In this document: piece after piece, positions 1 to 8,145 of the stretch
How positions within the stretch are numbered: the stretch's first letter is position 1
Layout: every line of letters begins with the position of its first letter
DNA from: Saccharothrix syringae
Lineage (GTDB): Bacteria > Actinomycetota > Actinomycetes > Mycobacteriales > Pseudonocardiaceae
Reading direction: 5' to 3'
NCBI RefSeq assembly: GCF_009498035.1
Contig: NZ_CP034550.1
Coordinates: 10,540,001-10,604,000, forward strand
DNA length: 64,000 bases
Position numbers and translations under genes: made by a program
The notes under the pieces: generated by a model
Databases searched by the model: none
What the model saw: only the letters and a program-made list of their open reading frames with translations
What the model was told of the DNA's origin: nothing

Positions 1-417
1 GTCCTCGGTGAACACCGCCGGGTCGCGGGAGCTGGACCCGTACACCGCGCTGGTCGACTTGACCACCAGCTTCCGCACGTGCGGCGACTTCTGGCACGCG
101 GCCAGCAGCTGCATCGTGCCGATGACGTTCATCTCCTTCATCGCGGTGCGCCCGGTGGGCCCGGCCGGGTTCGCGTTCACCGACGCGTGCACGACCGTGT
201 CGACCTGCGCCGTGGCGATGACCTTCGCGATCAGCGGGTTCCGGATGTCCGCCCGCACGAACTCCGCGCGCCCCATCCGGCGCAGCAGGTCGCGCGACGG
301 CGGCTCCGTGTCCACCGCGAGCACGCGTTCGATGTCCGGGTTCGCCGCGAAGCGCGCGGCGAGGTGACCGCCGAGGAAGCGGCTGCAACCGGTGACGAGA
401 ACGACCTTGGGCGCCAT
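1..417 (-). CDS. NAD-dependent epimerase/dehydratase (SDR), 3' part outside window
   Basis: The first 139 residues of an extended short-chain dehydrogenase/reductase are visible. They open with a Rossmann nucleotide-binding turn (VTGCSRFLGG, residues 8-17), followed by the acidic VDTEPP segment and a VHAS strand typical of nucleotide-sugar epimerases. The catalytic Tyr-x3-Lys lies beyond the window edge, so activity cannot be judged. The position beside bS22, an excisionase-type HTH and proC matches Rv0501 (galE2) in the mycobacterial gene order. The substrate is unknown. The ATG at 417-415 starts directly before the fold, so the start is secure. Confidence 0.88.
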   Translation of the reverse strand, partial: MAPKVVLVTGCSRFLGGHLAARFAANPDIERVLAVDTEPPSRDLLRRMGRAEFVRADIRNPLIAKVIATAQVDTVVHASVNANPAGPTGRTAMKEMNVIGTMQLLAACQKSPHVRKLVVKSTSAVYGSSSRDPAVFTED

Positions 418-812
418 GCGACTCCATGTGGGTGCTGCGACCCGACGATGCTAACCGGCTTCACCACCGCGCGAGACCCGGCGGAACCCCACACGGACGC
501 ACCTCACCGGGCCTACCGGACCAATCACCCGAACGGAGGTCCCGATCGGCCGCAGCCAACCCACCGCAGCCGCCGCCAGCCGACCTCGACCAGCGCTCAC
601 CCCGACCAGCCAGCCGCCCCGACCAGCCAGCCAACCTCGACCAGCCCTCACCCCGACCAGCCAGCCGCCCCGACCAGCCAGCCAACCTCGACCAGCCCTC
701 ACCCCGACCAGCCAGCCGCCCCGACCAGCCACCCCACCCCCGGGCCCTCAACAACAACACCGCCAGCCCCCGGCACGAGACCGGGGACCGGCGGTGTGAG
801 AACCCGCAGGGG
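418..812. other. Intergenic region, repeat-rich, no gene
   Basis: This 395-bp space separates the bS22 gene from the epimerase, both on the minus strand. It holds the 51-bp tandem repeat described separately. It also holds a short GC stem (CCCCGG/CCGGGG, 768-786) about 25 bp past the bS22 stop that may be a weak terminator. Open frames here are only the product of the repeat composition (Pro/Thr/Ser/Gln-rich in every frame). Confidence 0.6.
579..731. repeat. 51-bp direct tandem repeat, about 3 units
   Basis: Near-identical units start at 601, 652 and 703, with a partial unit before 601. Each unit is built of smaller CCGACCAGCCAGCC-like blocks. Although 51 is a multiple of three, no ORF here has a credible start or family. 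The array lies between the bS22 gene and the epimerase start and probably reflects slippage in non-coding DNA. Confidence 0.8.
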
Positions 813-914
813 TTACTTACCGCGCTTGCGACGCTGCACCCGCGTCTTGCGCAGCAGCTTGCGGTGCTTCTTCTTCGACATGCGCTTGCGGCGCTTCTTG
901 ATGACCGAGCCCAT
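813..914 (-). CDS. Small ribosomal subunit protein bS22 (AURKAIP1/COX24-type, 33 aa)
   Basis: A 33-residue protein in which 19 residues are Lys or Arg, beginning [19 protein letters not shown] and ending RRKRGK. This is the actinobacterial bS22 family, a tiny basic protein of the 30S subunit near the decoding region (family knowledge). A ribosome binding site AAGGA lies 6 nt before the ATG. The gene sits between the excisionase-type HTH gene and the epimerase, as Rv0500B does in M. tuberculosis. It is easily missed because of its size. Confidence 0.93.
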   Translation of the reverse strand: MGSVIKKRRKRMSKKKHRKLLRKTRVQRRKRGK

Positions 915-1130
915 GCGGGTTCCTTAACTACTAGACGTCGGTTGCTCTCCACGCGCCGGTGGAGACACCCGTCAAGAGGGCGCGCCGACACCAGGCACGA
1001 ACGGCCTACCACTTTACCCGGCGGCCGGCGCGCACCCTCAGGCACCCGCCCAACCAGCGCCCCGCAAGCGCCCGACCAGGCCCGGAAGGCCCGGCGAACG
1101 CCCCGGGAGCGCTACCACCGCACCCCGACC

Positions 1131-1334
1131 TCACCCGGCGTCGAAGTAGGCGTTCCGCAGGTACTCGTCCACCGCCTTCTCCGGCACCCTGAACGACTTG
1201 CCCACGCGCACCGCCGTGAGCTCGCCCGAGTGCACCAACCGGTACACCGTCATCTTCGACACGCGCATCACGAGCGCGACCTCGGCAACCGTCAGGAACT
1301 TGACTTGGCCGAGCGACTTCTCCTCCGCAGGCAT
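1131..1334 (-). CDS. Excisionase-family helix-turn-helix DNA-binding protein
   Basis: A 67-aa protein that is almost entirely one winged HTH of the MerR/excisionase type. It contains LTVAEVALVMRVSKMTVYRL (residues 14-33) followed by the wing GELTAVRVGKSFRVP and a terminal YFDAG. It corresponds in position and sequence pattern to Rv0500A, between proC and bS22. It probably acts as a small transcription regulator. No integrase or phage genes are nearby, so a recombination role is unlikely. The target is unknown. Confidence 0.88.
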   Translation of the reverse strand: MPAEEKSLGQVKFLTVAEVALVMRVSKMTVYRLVHSGELTAVRVGKSFRVPEKAVDEYLRNAYFDAG

Positions 1335-1454
1335 GGATCACCGCGTCCTTCGACACGCGTCGTGCCGTCGGCTTCCCCACCGACGGTTCGACACGCACGT
1401 GCTCCCCTGAGGGTAACGGGACACCTGGGACTGGTGCGACGGCCAATGGCGGAA

Positions 1455-2267
1455 TCAGTCCTCCTCGTGGGCGCGTCCCAGCTCCACCGAACGGTCGCGC
1501 GCCGCCTCCAGCGCGGCCAGCAGCGCGGCGCGCACCCCGTGCTTCTCCAGCTCGCGGATGGCCATGATGGTGGTGCCCGCCGGCGACGTGACGGCCTCGC
1601 GGAGGATCACCGGGTGCTGGTCGCCCTCGTTCAGCATGGTGGCCGCGCCGACCGCCGACTGGATGATGAGCCGCCCGGCCAGCTCGCGCGGGATGCCGAG
1701 CAGGATGCCCGCGTCGATCATGGCCTCGACCAGGTAGAAGAAGTACGCGGGCCCGGACCCGGACAGCGCCGTCACGGCGTCCTGCTGGCTCTCCGGCACC
1801 CGCGCCACCTGGCCGACCGTGCTCAGCAGCTCCTCGACCAGCGCCAGGTGCTCGTCCGTCGCGTACCGGCCCGCCGAGATGGCGCTCATCGCCTGCCCGA
1901 CCACCATCGGCGTGTTCGGCATGACCCGCACGACCGGCGTGCTGTCGGGCAGCCGGCGCTCGAACAGCGACGTCGGCAGCCCCGCGCACAGCGACACGAC
2001 CAGCGTGCCGGGCTTGAGCACCGGGTTCAGCTCGTCGAGCAGGGGCTCGATGTCCTGGGGCTTGACCGCGACCACGAGCACGTCGGCCCGCTGCGCGGCA
2101 CTCGCCACGTCCAGGCCCTCCACCCCGTACCGGGCGGTCAGTTCGGCGGATCGCTCCGGGTGCTTCTCGGTGAACAGCAACCGGCCGGCCTCGCGCCCGC
2201 CCTGCAACAGCCCCGACAGCAGGGCCTCCCCGATCTTGCCAGCCCCCAGCACGGCGATGGTCGTCAT
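1455..2267 (-). CDS. proC: Pyrroline-5-carboxylate reductase
   Basis: A 270-aa NAD(P)H-dependent reductase catalysing the last step of proline synthesis, 1-pyrroline-5-carboxylate to L-proline, in the cytoplasm. The N-terminus is a Rossmann motif (AVLGAGKIGEALLSGLL, residues 5-21). The ProC signature region near residues 160-230 includes ALSGSGPAYFFYLVEAMIDA and the TSPAGTT loop. Length is normal for the family. It is followed downstream by the excisionase-type HTH and bS22 genes on the same strand. A proline dehydrogenase gene lies about 0.9 kb upstream, so synthesis and breakdown genes are neighbours. Confidence 0.96.
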   Translation of the reverse strand: MTTIAVLGAGKIGEALLSGLLQGGREAGRLLFTEKHPERSAELTARYGVEGLDVASAAQRADVLVVAVKPQDIEPLLDELNPVLKPGTLVVSLCAGLPTSLFERRLPDSTPVVRVMPNTPMVVGQAMSAISAGRYATDEHLALVEELLSTVGQVARVPESQQDAVTALSGSGPAYFFYLVEAMIDAGILLGIPRELAGRLIIQSAVGAATMLNEGDQHPVILREAVTSPAGTTIMAIRELEKHGVRAALLAALEAARDRSVELGRAHEED

Positions 2268-2310
2268 GGCCTTAGCCTGCCACGCCCCTCCACCCGACCC
2301 TCACCCCCCG

Positions 2311-2398
2311 CGTGTCCTCCACTCAGACACCGCGAGTCGAACGTTCAGCACCCCCGTGTCGAACCCTCAGACCCCCCGAGTTCCACGTTCAGCCCTGA
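2311..2398 (+). repeat. 22-bp repeat array A, 4 units
   Basis: Four head-to-tail 22-bp units start at 2311, 2333, 2355 and 2377. Heads are CGTGTC, CGAGTC, CGTGTC and CGAGTT, with 4-bp cores CTCC, GAAC, GAAC and CCAC. A more degenerate copy may precede 2311. The array fills the gap between the proC start and the 3' end of the thioesterase gene. The last unit supplies the thioesterase stop codon (TGA at 2391-2389 on the minus strand). It belongs to the same family as the arrays at 4181, 25272, 31979 and 36959. Confidence 0.9.
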
Positions 2399-3195
2399 AC
2401 GGCAGGCGTCAACGCCAACTGCCGCGCCTGGCACACGAGCCGCCCCGCCGAGTCGATGACCACCGCGTCCTCGTCGAACCACTGCCCGTGGACCGCGCTG
2501 CACGACACCCGCACCCGCAGCCACCCCGGCGCCGGGTCGGCCCGCAGCAACGCCGTCAGCTGCACCGTCGGCGACCACCCCAACCGCCCGAGGTTGAACG
2601 TCACCGGCACCGAGATGTCCCCCGCGAGCAGCGCGAAGTACGGGTCGGGCCGCTCCTGCAGCGGTCGCACCCACAGCCGCAGCACCAGCGGGTCGCCCAC
2701 GCGCCCGGTCAGGAACCCCGCCCCCTCCGGGTCCAGCCGCACGTCGCACACCGCCCCGAGCTTGTACACCCCGCCGGACCCCATCGAAGCCAGGTCCAGC
2801 GCGTTCGCCGGCGGCACCGCGGGCACGTCCGGCAGGTCGACGTAGTCCGGCGCCGCCGTCGGCATCCGCCCGACCGTCACCGACGCCTCCACGCAACTGC
2901 GCCCGCGCTGCTCCAGCGCCGCCGTCACCACCGTGGCCGTGCGCCCGGCCTTGCGCACGTCCGTCCTGATCAGCACCGGCCCGACCTCCGGCGCGCGCAG
3001 GAACTGGGCGCTCACCGCCAGCGGCGCGGGCTCGTCGGGCACGGCCGCCCGCGCGCTGTCCACCGCCGCCCGCGTCAGCAGGGCCAGCAGGAACCCGCCG
3101 TGCGGCTTGGGACCGACGGTCCACTCGGCGGGCAGCGACGCGGTGTACGTGCCGTCGCCCAACGGGCGGACCGCACTGGCAACCGAGAAGGACAC
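2389..3195 (-). CDS. Acyl-CoA thioesterase family protein (double hot-dog)
   Basis: A 268-aa protein with two hot-dog halves. The first carries the PKPHGGFLLALL helix (about residues 29-40), a hallmark of TesB/Rv0499-like thioesterases. The second holds the RLGWSPTVQLT strand region. It probably hydrolyses or binds acyl-CoA, but the substrate is unknown. The GTG start at 3195 is chosen because TGAGGAGCCCC precedes it, a strong binding site. An in-frame GTG overlapping the upstream stop is possible but poorly spaced. The gene lies 8 bp after the proline dehydrogenase gene and is probably cotranscribed with it. Its stop codon lies inside a 22-bp repeat unit. Confidence 0.8.
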   Translation of the reverse strand: MSFSVASAVRPLGDGTYTASLPAEWTVGPKPHGGFLLALLTRAAVDSARAAVPDEPAPLAVSAQFLRAPEVGPVLIRTDVRKAGRTATVVTAALEQRGRSCVEASVTVGRMPTAAPDYVDLPDVPAVPPANALDLASMGSGGVYKLGAVCDVRLDPEGAGFLTGRVGDPLVLRLWVRPLQERPDPYFALLAGDISVPVTFNLGRLGWSPTVQLTALLRADPAPGWLRVRVSCSAVHGQWFDEDAVVIDSAGRLVCQARQLALTPAVQG

Positions 3196-3203
3196 GGGGC
3201 TCC

Positions 3204-4091
3204 TCACGACCGGCTGAACAGGGAGCGGCGTTCCGCCAAGCGGCGCGCCAGGTGGTCGTACCACTGCCCGCCGAACGGGACGTGCACCCGCACCACGTGC
3301 CCCTCGGCCGCGAGGTGCCGCTGCGCGGCCGGCCGGACGCCGTACCGCACCTGGTACTCGAAGCCGTCGACGGGCCGGTCGTACCAGCGGGCGCGTTCGG
3401 CGACGATGTCGACCAGCCTCGGGTCGTGGGTGGCGAACACCGGGTGCCCGCCCCCCGCGAGCAGCGCGTTCGCGCAGCGGACGTAGTTGAGGTCGGCCTC
3501 GTGCGGGTCGGTGAGGGCGACGGACCGGGGTGCGTCGTGCGGACCTCCGCACAGCCGGACGCGGGTGCCGGCGAGCGCGCGGCAGTCGTCGAGGGTGCGG
3601 CGCAGGCCCGCCTGGAGGGCCACGCCCGTCTCGGGCCAGGCGCGCCGCAGCTCGGCGAGCACGTGCAGGGCCTGGTCGACGGTCGCGTGGTCCGCGCCCA
3701 GGGTGACCGTGGTCCCGGCCTGCTCGGCGGCGGCGCAGACGCGGGAGGCGTTGGTCAGGGCCACGTTCTCCGCCTGCCCGAGGGCGGGCAGCCGGACGGC
3801 GACGTCGACGTCCCCGGCCAGGCCGACGGCGTGCAGCTCGTCGAGCAGCCGCAGGTAGGTGAGCACGGTCCGCTCGGCCGCGGCCCGGCCCGGGGCGTCC
3901 CCGCCCAGGAGTTCCAGCGTGACCCGCAGGTCGTCGCGCACCAGGTGACCCGCGACGTCGATCGCGTCGGCGGTGGTCTCACCGGCCACGAACCGGCGCA
4001 CCACGTCGCGGCTGACGGGTGCGGTGGCCACGATGCGGCGCACCGCCTCGTTGCCCGCGGCGGCCATGATCAGCGTCCGCAACGGAGTCAC
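3204..4091 (-). CDS. Proline dehydrogenase
   Basis: An FAD enzyme that oxidises L-proline to pyrroline-5-carboxylate. The (beta/alpha)8 PRODH core is recognisable from RLPALGQAENVALT, the FATHDPRLVD segment, the EYQVRYGVR motif, and the C-terminal VRVHVPFGGQWYDHLARRLAER, whose paired Arg and Glu bind substrate in this family. About 295 aa is normal for the monofunctional form. The GTG at 4091 gives the usual N-terminus (VTPLRTLI), and longer forms are possible. No P5C dehydrogenase gene is adjacent, and the aldehyde step must be encoded elsewhere. Confidence 0.9.
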   Translation of the reverse strand: MTPLRTLIMAAAGNEAVRRIVATAPVSRDVVRRFVAGETTADAIDVAGHLVRDDLRVTLELLGGDAPGRAAAERTVLTYLRLLDELHAVGLAGDVDVAVRLPALGQAENVALTNASRVCAAAEQAGTTVTLGADHATVDQALHVLAELRRAWPETGVALQAGLRRTLDDCRALAGTRVRLCGGPHDAPRSVALTDPHEADLNYVRCANALLAGGGHPVFATHDPRLVDIVAERARWYDRPVDGFEYQVRYGVRPAAQRHLAAEGHVVRVHVPFGGQWYDHLARRLAERRSLFSRS

Positions 4092-4180
4092 GATCAAGAC
4101 CCTAACCGCTGGGTGGTGCGGGCGGAGGCGCGAGTTCAGCCACACGGTCGATGCGCGCTCGGCTCACCGAAGGCGCCCCC

Positions 4181-4268
4181 GGGGGTCTGAACGTAGAACT
4201 CAAGGGGTCCGAACGTTCGACACGAGGGGTCTGAAGGTTCGACTCGCGCGGGTTGGGCGCATGACTCG
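4181..4268 (-). repeat. 22-bp repeat array B, 4 units on the minus strand
   Basis: Units occupy 4247-4268, 4225-4246, 4203-4224 and 4181-4202 when read on the minus strand. Heads are CGAGTC, CGAGTC, CGTGTC and TGAGTT, with cores ATGC, GAAC, GAAC and CTAC. A half unit (4269-4278) contains the TAA stop of the TIM-barrel gene. This array runs opposite to array A although both follow minus-strand genes, so orientation is not fixed relative to transcription. Confidence 0.9.
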
Positions 4269-4274
4269 CGCGGG

Positions 4275-5063
4275 TTAGGAGAGGTGGCGGCGGGCGAAGG
4301 TCAGGGATTCGGTCAGGAGGGCGGTGCGGGCGGCGGCGGTGCGGGCGCGGCGGGTGTTGACCTCCAGGACCACCTGGCCGGTGAAGTCGGTGCGGGTCAG
4401 GTGGGTCAGCAGTTCGGCGCACGGCTGGGTGCCCCGCCCGGGTACCAGGTGCTCGTCCTTGGGCAGGCCGGAGCCGTCGGCCAGGTGGACGTGGGTCAGG
4501 CCGTCGCCCATGCGCTTGGCCAGCTCCATCGCGTCCATGTGCGCGGCGGAGGCGTGCGACAGGTCCAGGGTGTAGTTGCGGTGGCCCACGTCGGTCGGGT
4601 CGATGGACGGCCGGAACGCGGTGACCTGCACCGACCGGCCGCGGCCGAGCGCCCGGCGGACCGGGAACATGTTCTCCACCGCGATCGCCACGCCGCTGGC
4701 CTCCTCCAGCGAGTCCACCAGCTCGGGGAACGCCTCGGCGTAGCGCCGCTGCCACAGGAACGGCGGGTGCAGCACCACCGTGCGCGCACCCAGCTCCAGC
4801 GCCGCCTCGACGCTGCGGCGCAGCCGCTCCACCGGGTCGGGCGACCACACCCGCTGGCTGATGAGCAGGCACGGCGCGTGCACCGCCAGCACCGGCACCC
4901 CGGTCCGCTGCGACAGCCGCCGCAACGCGGCCACGTCCTGGCTGACCGGGTCGGCCCACACCATGACCTCGACCCCGTCGTAGCCCAGCTCGGCCGCCGC
5001 CTCGAACGCGGCGCCGGCGGGCTGCGGCCACACCGCGGCCGTGGACAGGCCGACCGGGATCAA
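4275..5063 (-). CDS. Sugar phosphate isomerase/epimerase-like TIM-barrel protein
   Basis: A 262-aa member of the xylose isomerase-like / AP endonuclease 2 superfamily. Candidate metal-ligand segments are visible: VLHPP, IAVENMFP, LDLSHASAAH, HVHLADG and VLEVN. The substrate is unknown. The ortholog by position is Rv0498. The TTG start at 5063 overlaps the TGA of the upstream membrane-protein gene (TTGA), with GGTGAA as binding site, indicating translational coupling. The stop lies at the edge of a 22-bp repeat array. Confidence 0.85.
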   Translation of the reverse strand: MIPVGLSTAAVWPQPAGAAFEAAAELGYDGVEVMVWADPVSQDVAALRRLSQRTGVPVLAVHAPCLLISQRVWSPDPVERLRRSVEAALELGARTVVLHPPFLWQRRYAEAFPELVDSLEEASGVAIAVENMFPVRRALGRGRSVQVTAFRPSIDPTDVGHRNYTLDLSHASAAHMDAMELAKRMGDGLTHVHLADGSGLPKDEHLVPGRGTQPCAELLTHLTRTDFTGQVVLEVNTRRARTAAARTALLTESLTFARRHLS

Positions 5064-6427
5064 GACTTCACCAGCAGCATCGCCGCCGGTGAGACCGTCA
5101 CGATCAACCCGACGAGCACGGCGAGCACGGTGGTCTGGAGGTCGTCGGCCCGGCGGATCTTGCGGACCAGCATCACCAGGCCGACGGTCACCACCAGCGC
5201 CACGACCAGGGCCGCGGGCGCCAGGGTCCGCCACAGGAAGTTGAAGCCGAGCCACAGCGCGGCGCCGCCGACCACGCCCACGGCGAGCTGGCCGATCATG
5301 ACCAGCCACTCCTTGCCGGCCGACCGGTCGCCCGCGTCCTCGCCGTCGACGTCCTCGTCGTCGAGGTCGGCGAGCCCGGCGGGTTCCTCGTCGTCGTCGA
5401 AGCGGCGGCCCCGGGACGGCGGCGGGTAGTCGTCCTCGTCCTCCTCGTCGAGGTCGACGTACGGGTGGAACTGGGTGCTCTCCTGCTCGACCGGCTCCGC
5501 CCGGCCACCGGGACCGCGCTCGTCCCCGGCCTCGTCGCCGAACCAGTCCTCGGCGCTCTGGTCGGGCAGCGGTTCGGGCAGCCTCGGCGGCGCGGGCGGC
5601 ACGATCAGCACCGACTCGGTGGGCAGCGACTCCAGCGGCACGTTCGGCGTCAGCTCGTCCGGGACGCGCGGCAGCACCTCGGTCACCGGCTCGCGCACCG
5701 GCGGGGGCGGACCGCCCGGCACGGGGCGGACCAGGCTGGTCCGGGCCGCCTCCGGGACCACCGGCGGCTTCGGGCGGACGGGCTCGGGCGCGACCGGCGG
5801 GCTCAGCCGGGTGGCCTCGGGCGACACCGGCGGGCTCAGGCGCGTCGCCTCGGCGGACCCGGGCGGGTTCAGGCGGGCGGCGTCCGGCGGGCTCAGGCGC
5901 GACACCTCGGGCGGGCTCAGCCTGGACATCTCGGGCGCGGCCGGCCGGGGCGGCTCGACGGCGAAGTCGTCCACGATCGGCGGCACGACGCGCGTCTCCT
6001 CGGCCGGGTCGACCTCCGGCGCGCGCCTGCGGCCACCGGACTCCGGTTTCCCGGGCGGTCGCGCGGCGGGCGGGTCCAGCCGGGGCGGCGCGGCGGCCGG
6101 CGGCACCGGCGGCTGGTAGGCCGTCCGGTCCGGCTCGGCCTCGGCCTTGCGCCGCCCGCGCCGCGGCCGCTGCGGCAGGGCGGACGGCCCGGGAGGCCCA
6201 GGCGGGACGGGCGGAGCGGGTGCCGGTTCCGGCTCGTCCCGCACCGGCAGCAACCGCCCGCTGTCCGAGTTGACCCGCTCGATGATCGCCTGCGGAGCGG
6301 TGTCCGAGGCGTCCTCGGCCCGGCGGCGACGCCGACGCGGCGCCACCTCACCGGAGCCGCCGCCGTACTGGGCCAGCAACTCCGCGACGGTGCGCTGGGT
6401 CCGCTCCGACTCGCTCTCTCGACTCAT
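5060..6427 (-). CDS. Proline-rich membrane protein (Rv0497-like)
   Basis: A 455-aa protein in two parts. About 370 N-terminal residues are polar, disordered and very Pro-, Arg- and Glu-rich, including repeats of the type RLSPPE/VSPEATRLSPP (about residues 170-215) and an acidic stretch just before the membrane. The last 85 residues hold three hydrophobic segments (GQLAVGVVGGAALWLGF, ALVVALVVTVGLVMLV, LAVLVGLIVTVSPAAML). The long tail is probably cytosolic. The start overlaps the ppx stop by one base (TGATG) and the stop overlaps the next start, so it is translated within the ppx operon. The function is unknown. Confidence 0.85.
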   Translation of the reverse strand: MSRESESERTQRTVAELLAQYGGGSGEVAPRRRRRRAEDASDTAPQAIIERVNSDSGRLLPVRDEPEPAPAPPVPPGPPGPSALPQRPRRGRRKAEAEPDRTAYQPPVPPAAAPPRLDPPAARPPGKPESGGRRRAPEVDPAEETRVVPPIVDDFAVEPPRPAAPEMSRLSPPEVSRLSPPDAARLNPPGSAEATRLSPPVSPEATRLSPPVAPEPVRPKPPVVPEAARTSLVRPVPGGPPPPVREPVTEVLPRVPDELTPNVPLESLPTESVLIVPPAPPRLPEPLPDQSAEDWFGDEAGDERGPGGRAEPVEQESTQFHPYVDLDEEDEDDYPPPSRGRRFDDDEEPAGLADLDDEDVDGEDAGDRSAGKEWLVMIGQLAVGVVGGAALWLGFNFLWRTLAPAALVVALVVTVGLVMLVRKIRRADDLQTTVLAVLVGLIVTVSPAAMLLVKS

Positions 6428-7446
6428 CAACTCCACCGTGCCCCGTGGCGGCCAGTCCGTCCAGTGACACCCGTCCGGCGGGTGCTGCCCGGCGGGGGGT
6501 CCTGGTCCGACCCATTAGTGTGGTCCAGCCGACGCAGGATGACACCTTCTCGCAGCGCCCAGGGGCATATCTCCAGCTCACCCAGTGACAGCGCGCGCAT
6601 GGCGGCCTCGGCCACCAGGGCGCCGGCCACGAGCTGGTGCGCCCGGCTCGGGCTCACCCCTTCGAGCTCGGCCAGGTCCGCCGCCGACATCCGCGAGATG
6701 AACGCGATCAGCTGCCGCAGCCCCGAGTCGGTCAGCACGCGCCGCGCGCGCGGCCCGGCGGACGACGGCGCGGCGCCGGTGAGCCGGGCCAGCGTGCGGA
6801 ACGTCTTCGAGGTGGCGACCACCCGGTCCGGCTCGCCCACCCGGCGGATCTCCTTCGCCACCGGCGCGAGCTGCTCGGTGAGCCAGTCGGCGGTCTCGCG
6901 CACCTCGGCCCGCGTCGGCGGGTCGTGCGCGAAGCGGGTCCGGGTGAGCCGCCCCGCGCCCAGCGGCACCGAGAACGCCTCCTCGGGCGCCTCGTCCACG
7001 CCGATCGCCAGCTCCAGCGACCCGCCGCCGATGTCCAGGCACAGCAGCCTGCCCGCCGACCACCCGTACCAGCGGCGGACCGCGAGGAAGGTGTAGCGGG
7101 CCTCGTCCTCGCCGGACAGCACCCGCAGGTCGACGCCGGTCTCGGCGCGCACCCGCTCCAGCACCTCGGCCGAGTTGCCCGCCTCGCGCACCGCCGAGGT
7201 GGCGAACGCCATCAGGTCCTCGCAGCCCAGCCGCTCCGCCGCCGCCCGCGAGGCGGCGACGGCGCGCACGAGCCGGTCGGCGCCACCGCGCGAGAGCATG
7301 CCGGAGCCGTCCAGCTGCTCCGCGAGGCGCAGCACGGACTTCTCCGAGCTCATCGGCGTCGGGTGGGCACCCCGATGAGCGTCCACCACCAGGAGGTGGA
7401 CCGTGTTGGAACCGACGTCAAGCACCCCGAGGCGCACGCGGTGCAC
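6427..7446 (-). CDS. Ppx/GppA-family phosphatase (exopolyphosphatase)
   Basis: A 339-aa ASKHA-fold enzyme. The first phosphate-binding loop is LGVLDVGSNTVHLLVVD (residues 5-21) and the second is LCLDIGGGSLELAIG near residue 140. Family members remove terminal phosphate from polyphosphate or from pppGpp. This short form matches mycobacterial Rv0496 (Ppx1). It follows regX3 by 18 bp, so it may be transcribed with the phosphate-responsive senX3-regX3 pair, which would fit a role in polyphosphate turnover (inference). The GTG at 7446 has an AGG upstream. Confidence 0.9.
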   Translation of the reverse strand: MHRVRLGVLDVGSNTVHLLVVDAHRGAHPTPMSSEKSVLRLAEQLDGSGMLSRGGADRLVRAVAASRAAAERLGCEDLMAFATSAVREAGNSAEVLERVRAETGVDLRVLSGEDEARYTFLAVRRWYGWSAGRLLCLDIGGGSLELAIGVDEAPEEAFSVPLGAGRLTRTRFAHDPPTRAEVRETADWLTEQLAPVAKEIRRVGEPDRVVATSKTFRTLARLTGAAPSSAGPRARRVLTDSGLRQLIAFISRMSAADLAELEGVSPSRAHQLVAGALVAEAAMRALSLGELEICPWALREGVILRRLDHTNGSDQDPPPGSTRRTGVTGRTGRHGARWS

Positions 7447-7464
7447 CGTACCTGGTCGGGGTGG

Positions 7465-8145
7465 TCACGACTCGAACTTGTAGCCCAGTCCGCGCACGGT
7501 CACCAGGTGGCGGGGGGTCGACGGGTCGGGCTCGATCTTCGACCGCAGCCGCTTGACGTGCACGTCCAGGGTCTTGGTGTCGCCCACGTAGTCCGCGCCC
7601 CAGACCCGGTCGATGAGCTGGCCGCGGGTCAGCACCCGGCCGACGTTGCGCAGCAGGTACTCCAGGAGGTCGAACTCCTTGAGCGGCAGGCTCACCTCGG
7701 CGCCGTCGACGGTCACCACGTGCCGCTCGACGTCCATGCGCACCGGGCCCGCCTCCAGGACCTGCGGCAACAGCTCCTCGGACTCGCCGCCGCGGCGCAG
7801 CACCGCGCGGATGCGGGCGATCAGCTCGCGCGCCGAGTACGGCTTGGTGACGTAGTCGTCCGCGCCCAGCTCCAGGCCGACGACCTTGTCGATCTCGCTG
7901 TCCCGCGCCGTGACCATGATCACCGGCACGGCGGAGCGGGCGCGCAGCTGCTTGCACACGTCGGTGCCGCTCATGCCGGGCAGCATGAGGTCCAGCAGCA
8001 CGATGTCGGCGCCGTTGCGGTCGAACTCCTCCAGCGCCTCCTGGCCGGTGGCCGCGAGCGCCGCGGTGAAGCCCTCCTTGCGCAGCAGGAAGGCGAGCGG
8101 GTCGGCGAAGGACTCCTCGTCCTCAACGATGAGCACCCTGGTCAC
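7465..8145 (-). CDS. regX3: Two-component response regulator RegX3
   Basis: A 226-aa OmpR/PhoB-type regulator. The receiver domain has acidic pocket residues E8 and D9, phospho-acceptor D52 in LLDLMLPG and the conserved Lys in VTKPY. The C-terminal winged helix (about residues 128-226) includes LKEFDLLEYLL and LDVHVKRLRSKIE. It should act on phosphate-starvation genes as in mycobacteria and corynebacteria (family knowledge). The GTG start overlaps the senX3 stop (GTGA) and has a perfect GGAGGAG site, so the two are translationally coupled. Confidence 0.95.
   Translation of the reverse strand: MTRVLIVEDEESFADPLAFLLRKEGFTAALAATGQEALEEFDRNGADIVLLDLMLPGMSGTDVCKQLRARSAVPVIMVTARDSEIDKVVGLELGADDYVTKPYSARELIARIRAVLRRGGESEELLPQVLEAGPVRMDVERHVVTVDGAEVSLPLKEFDLLEYLLRNVGRVLTRGQLIDRVWGADYVGDTKTLDVHVKRLRSKIEPDPSTPRHLVTVRGLGYKFES

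Noticed and set aside
1131..1334. Phage excisionase
   Set aside because: Conserved synteny with proC and bS22 (as Rv0500A) and no phage genes around indicate a chromosomal regulator.
426..2459. A 677-codon plus-strand frame over bS22, the HTH gene and proC
   Set aside because: It is antisense to three conserved genes and low in complexity; created by high GC and the 51-bp repeat.
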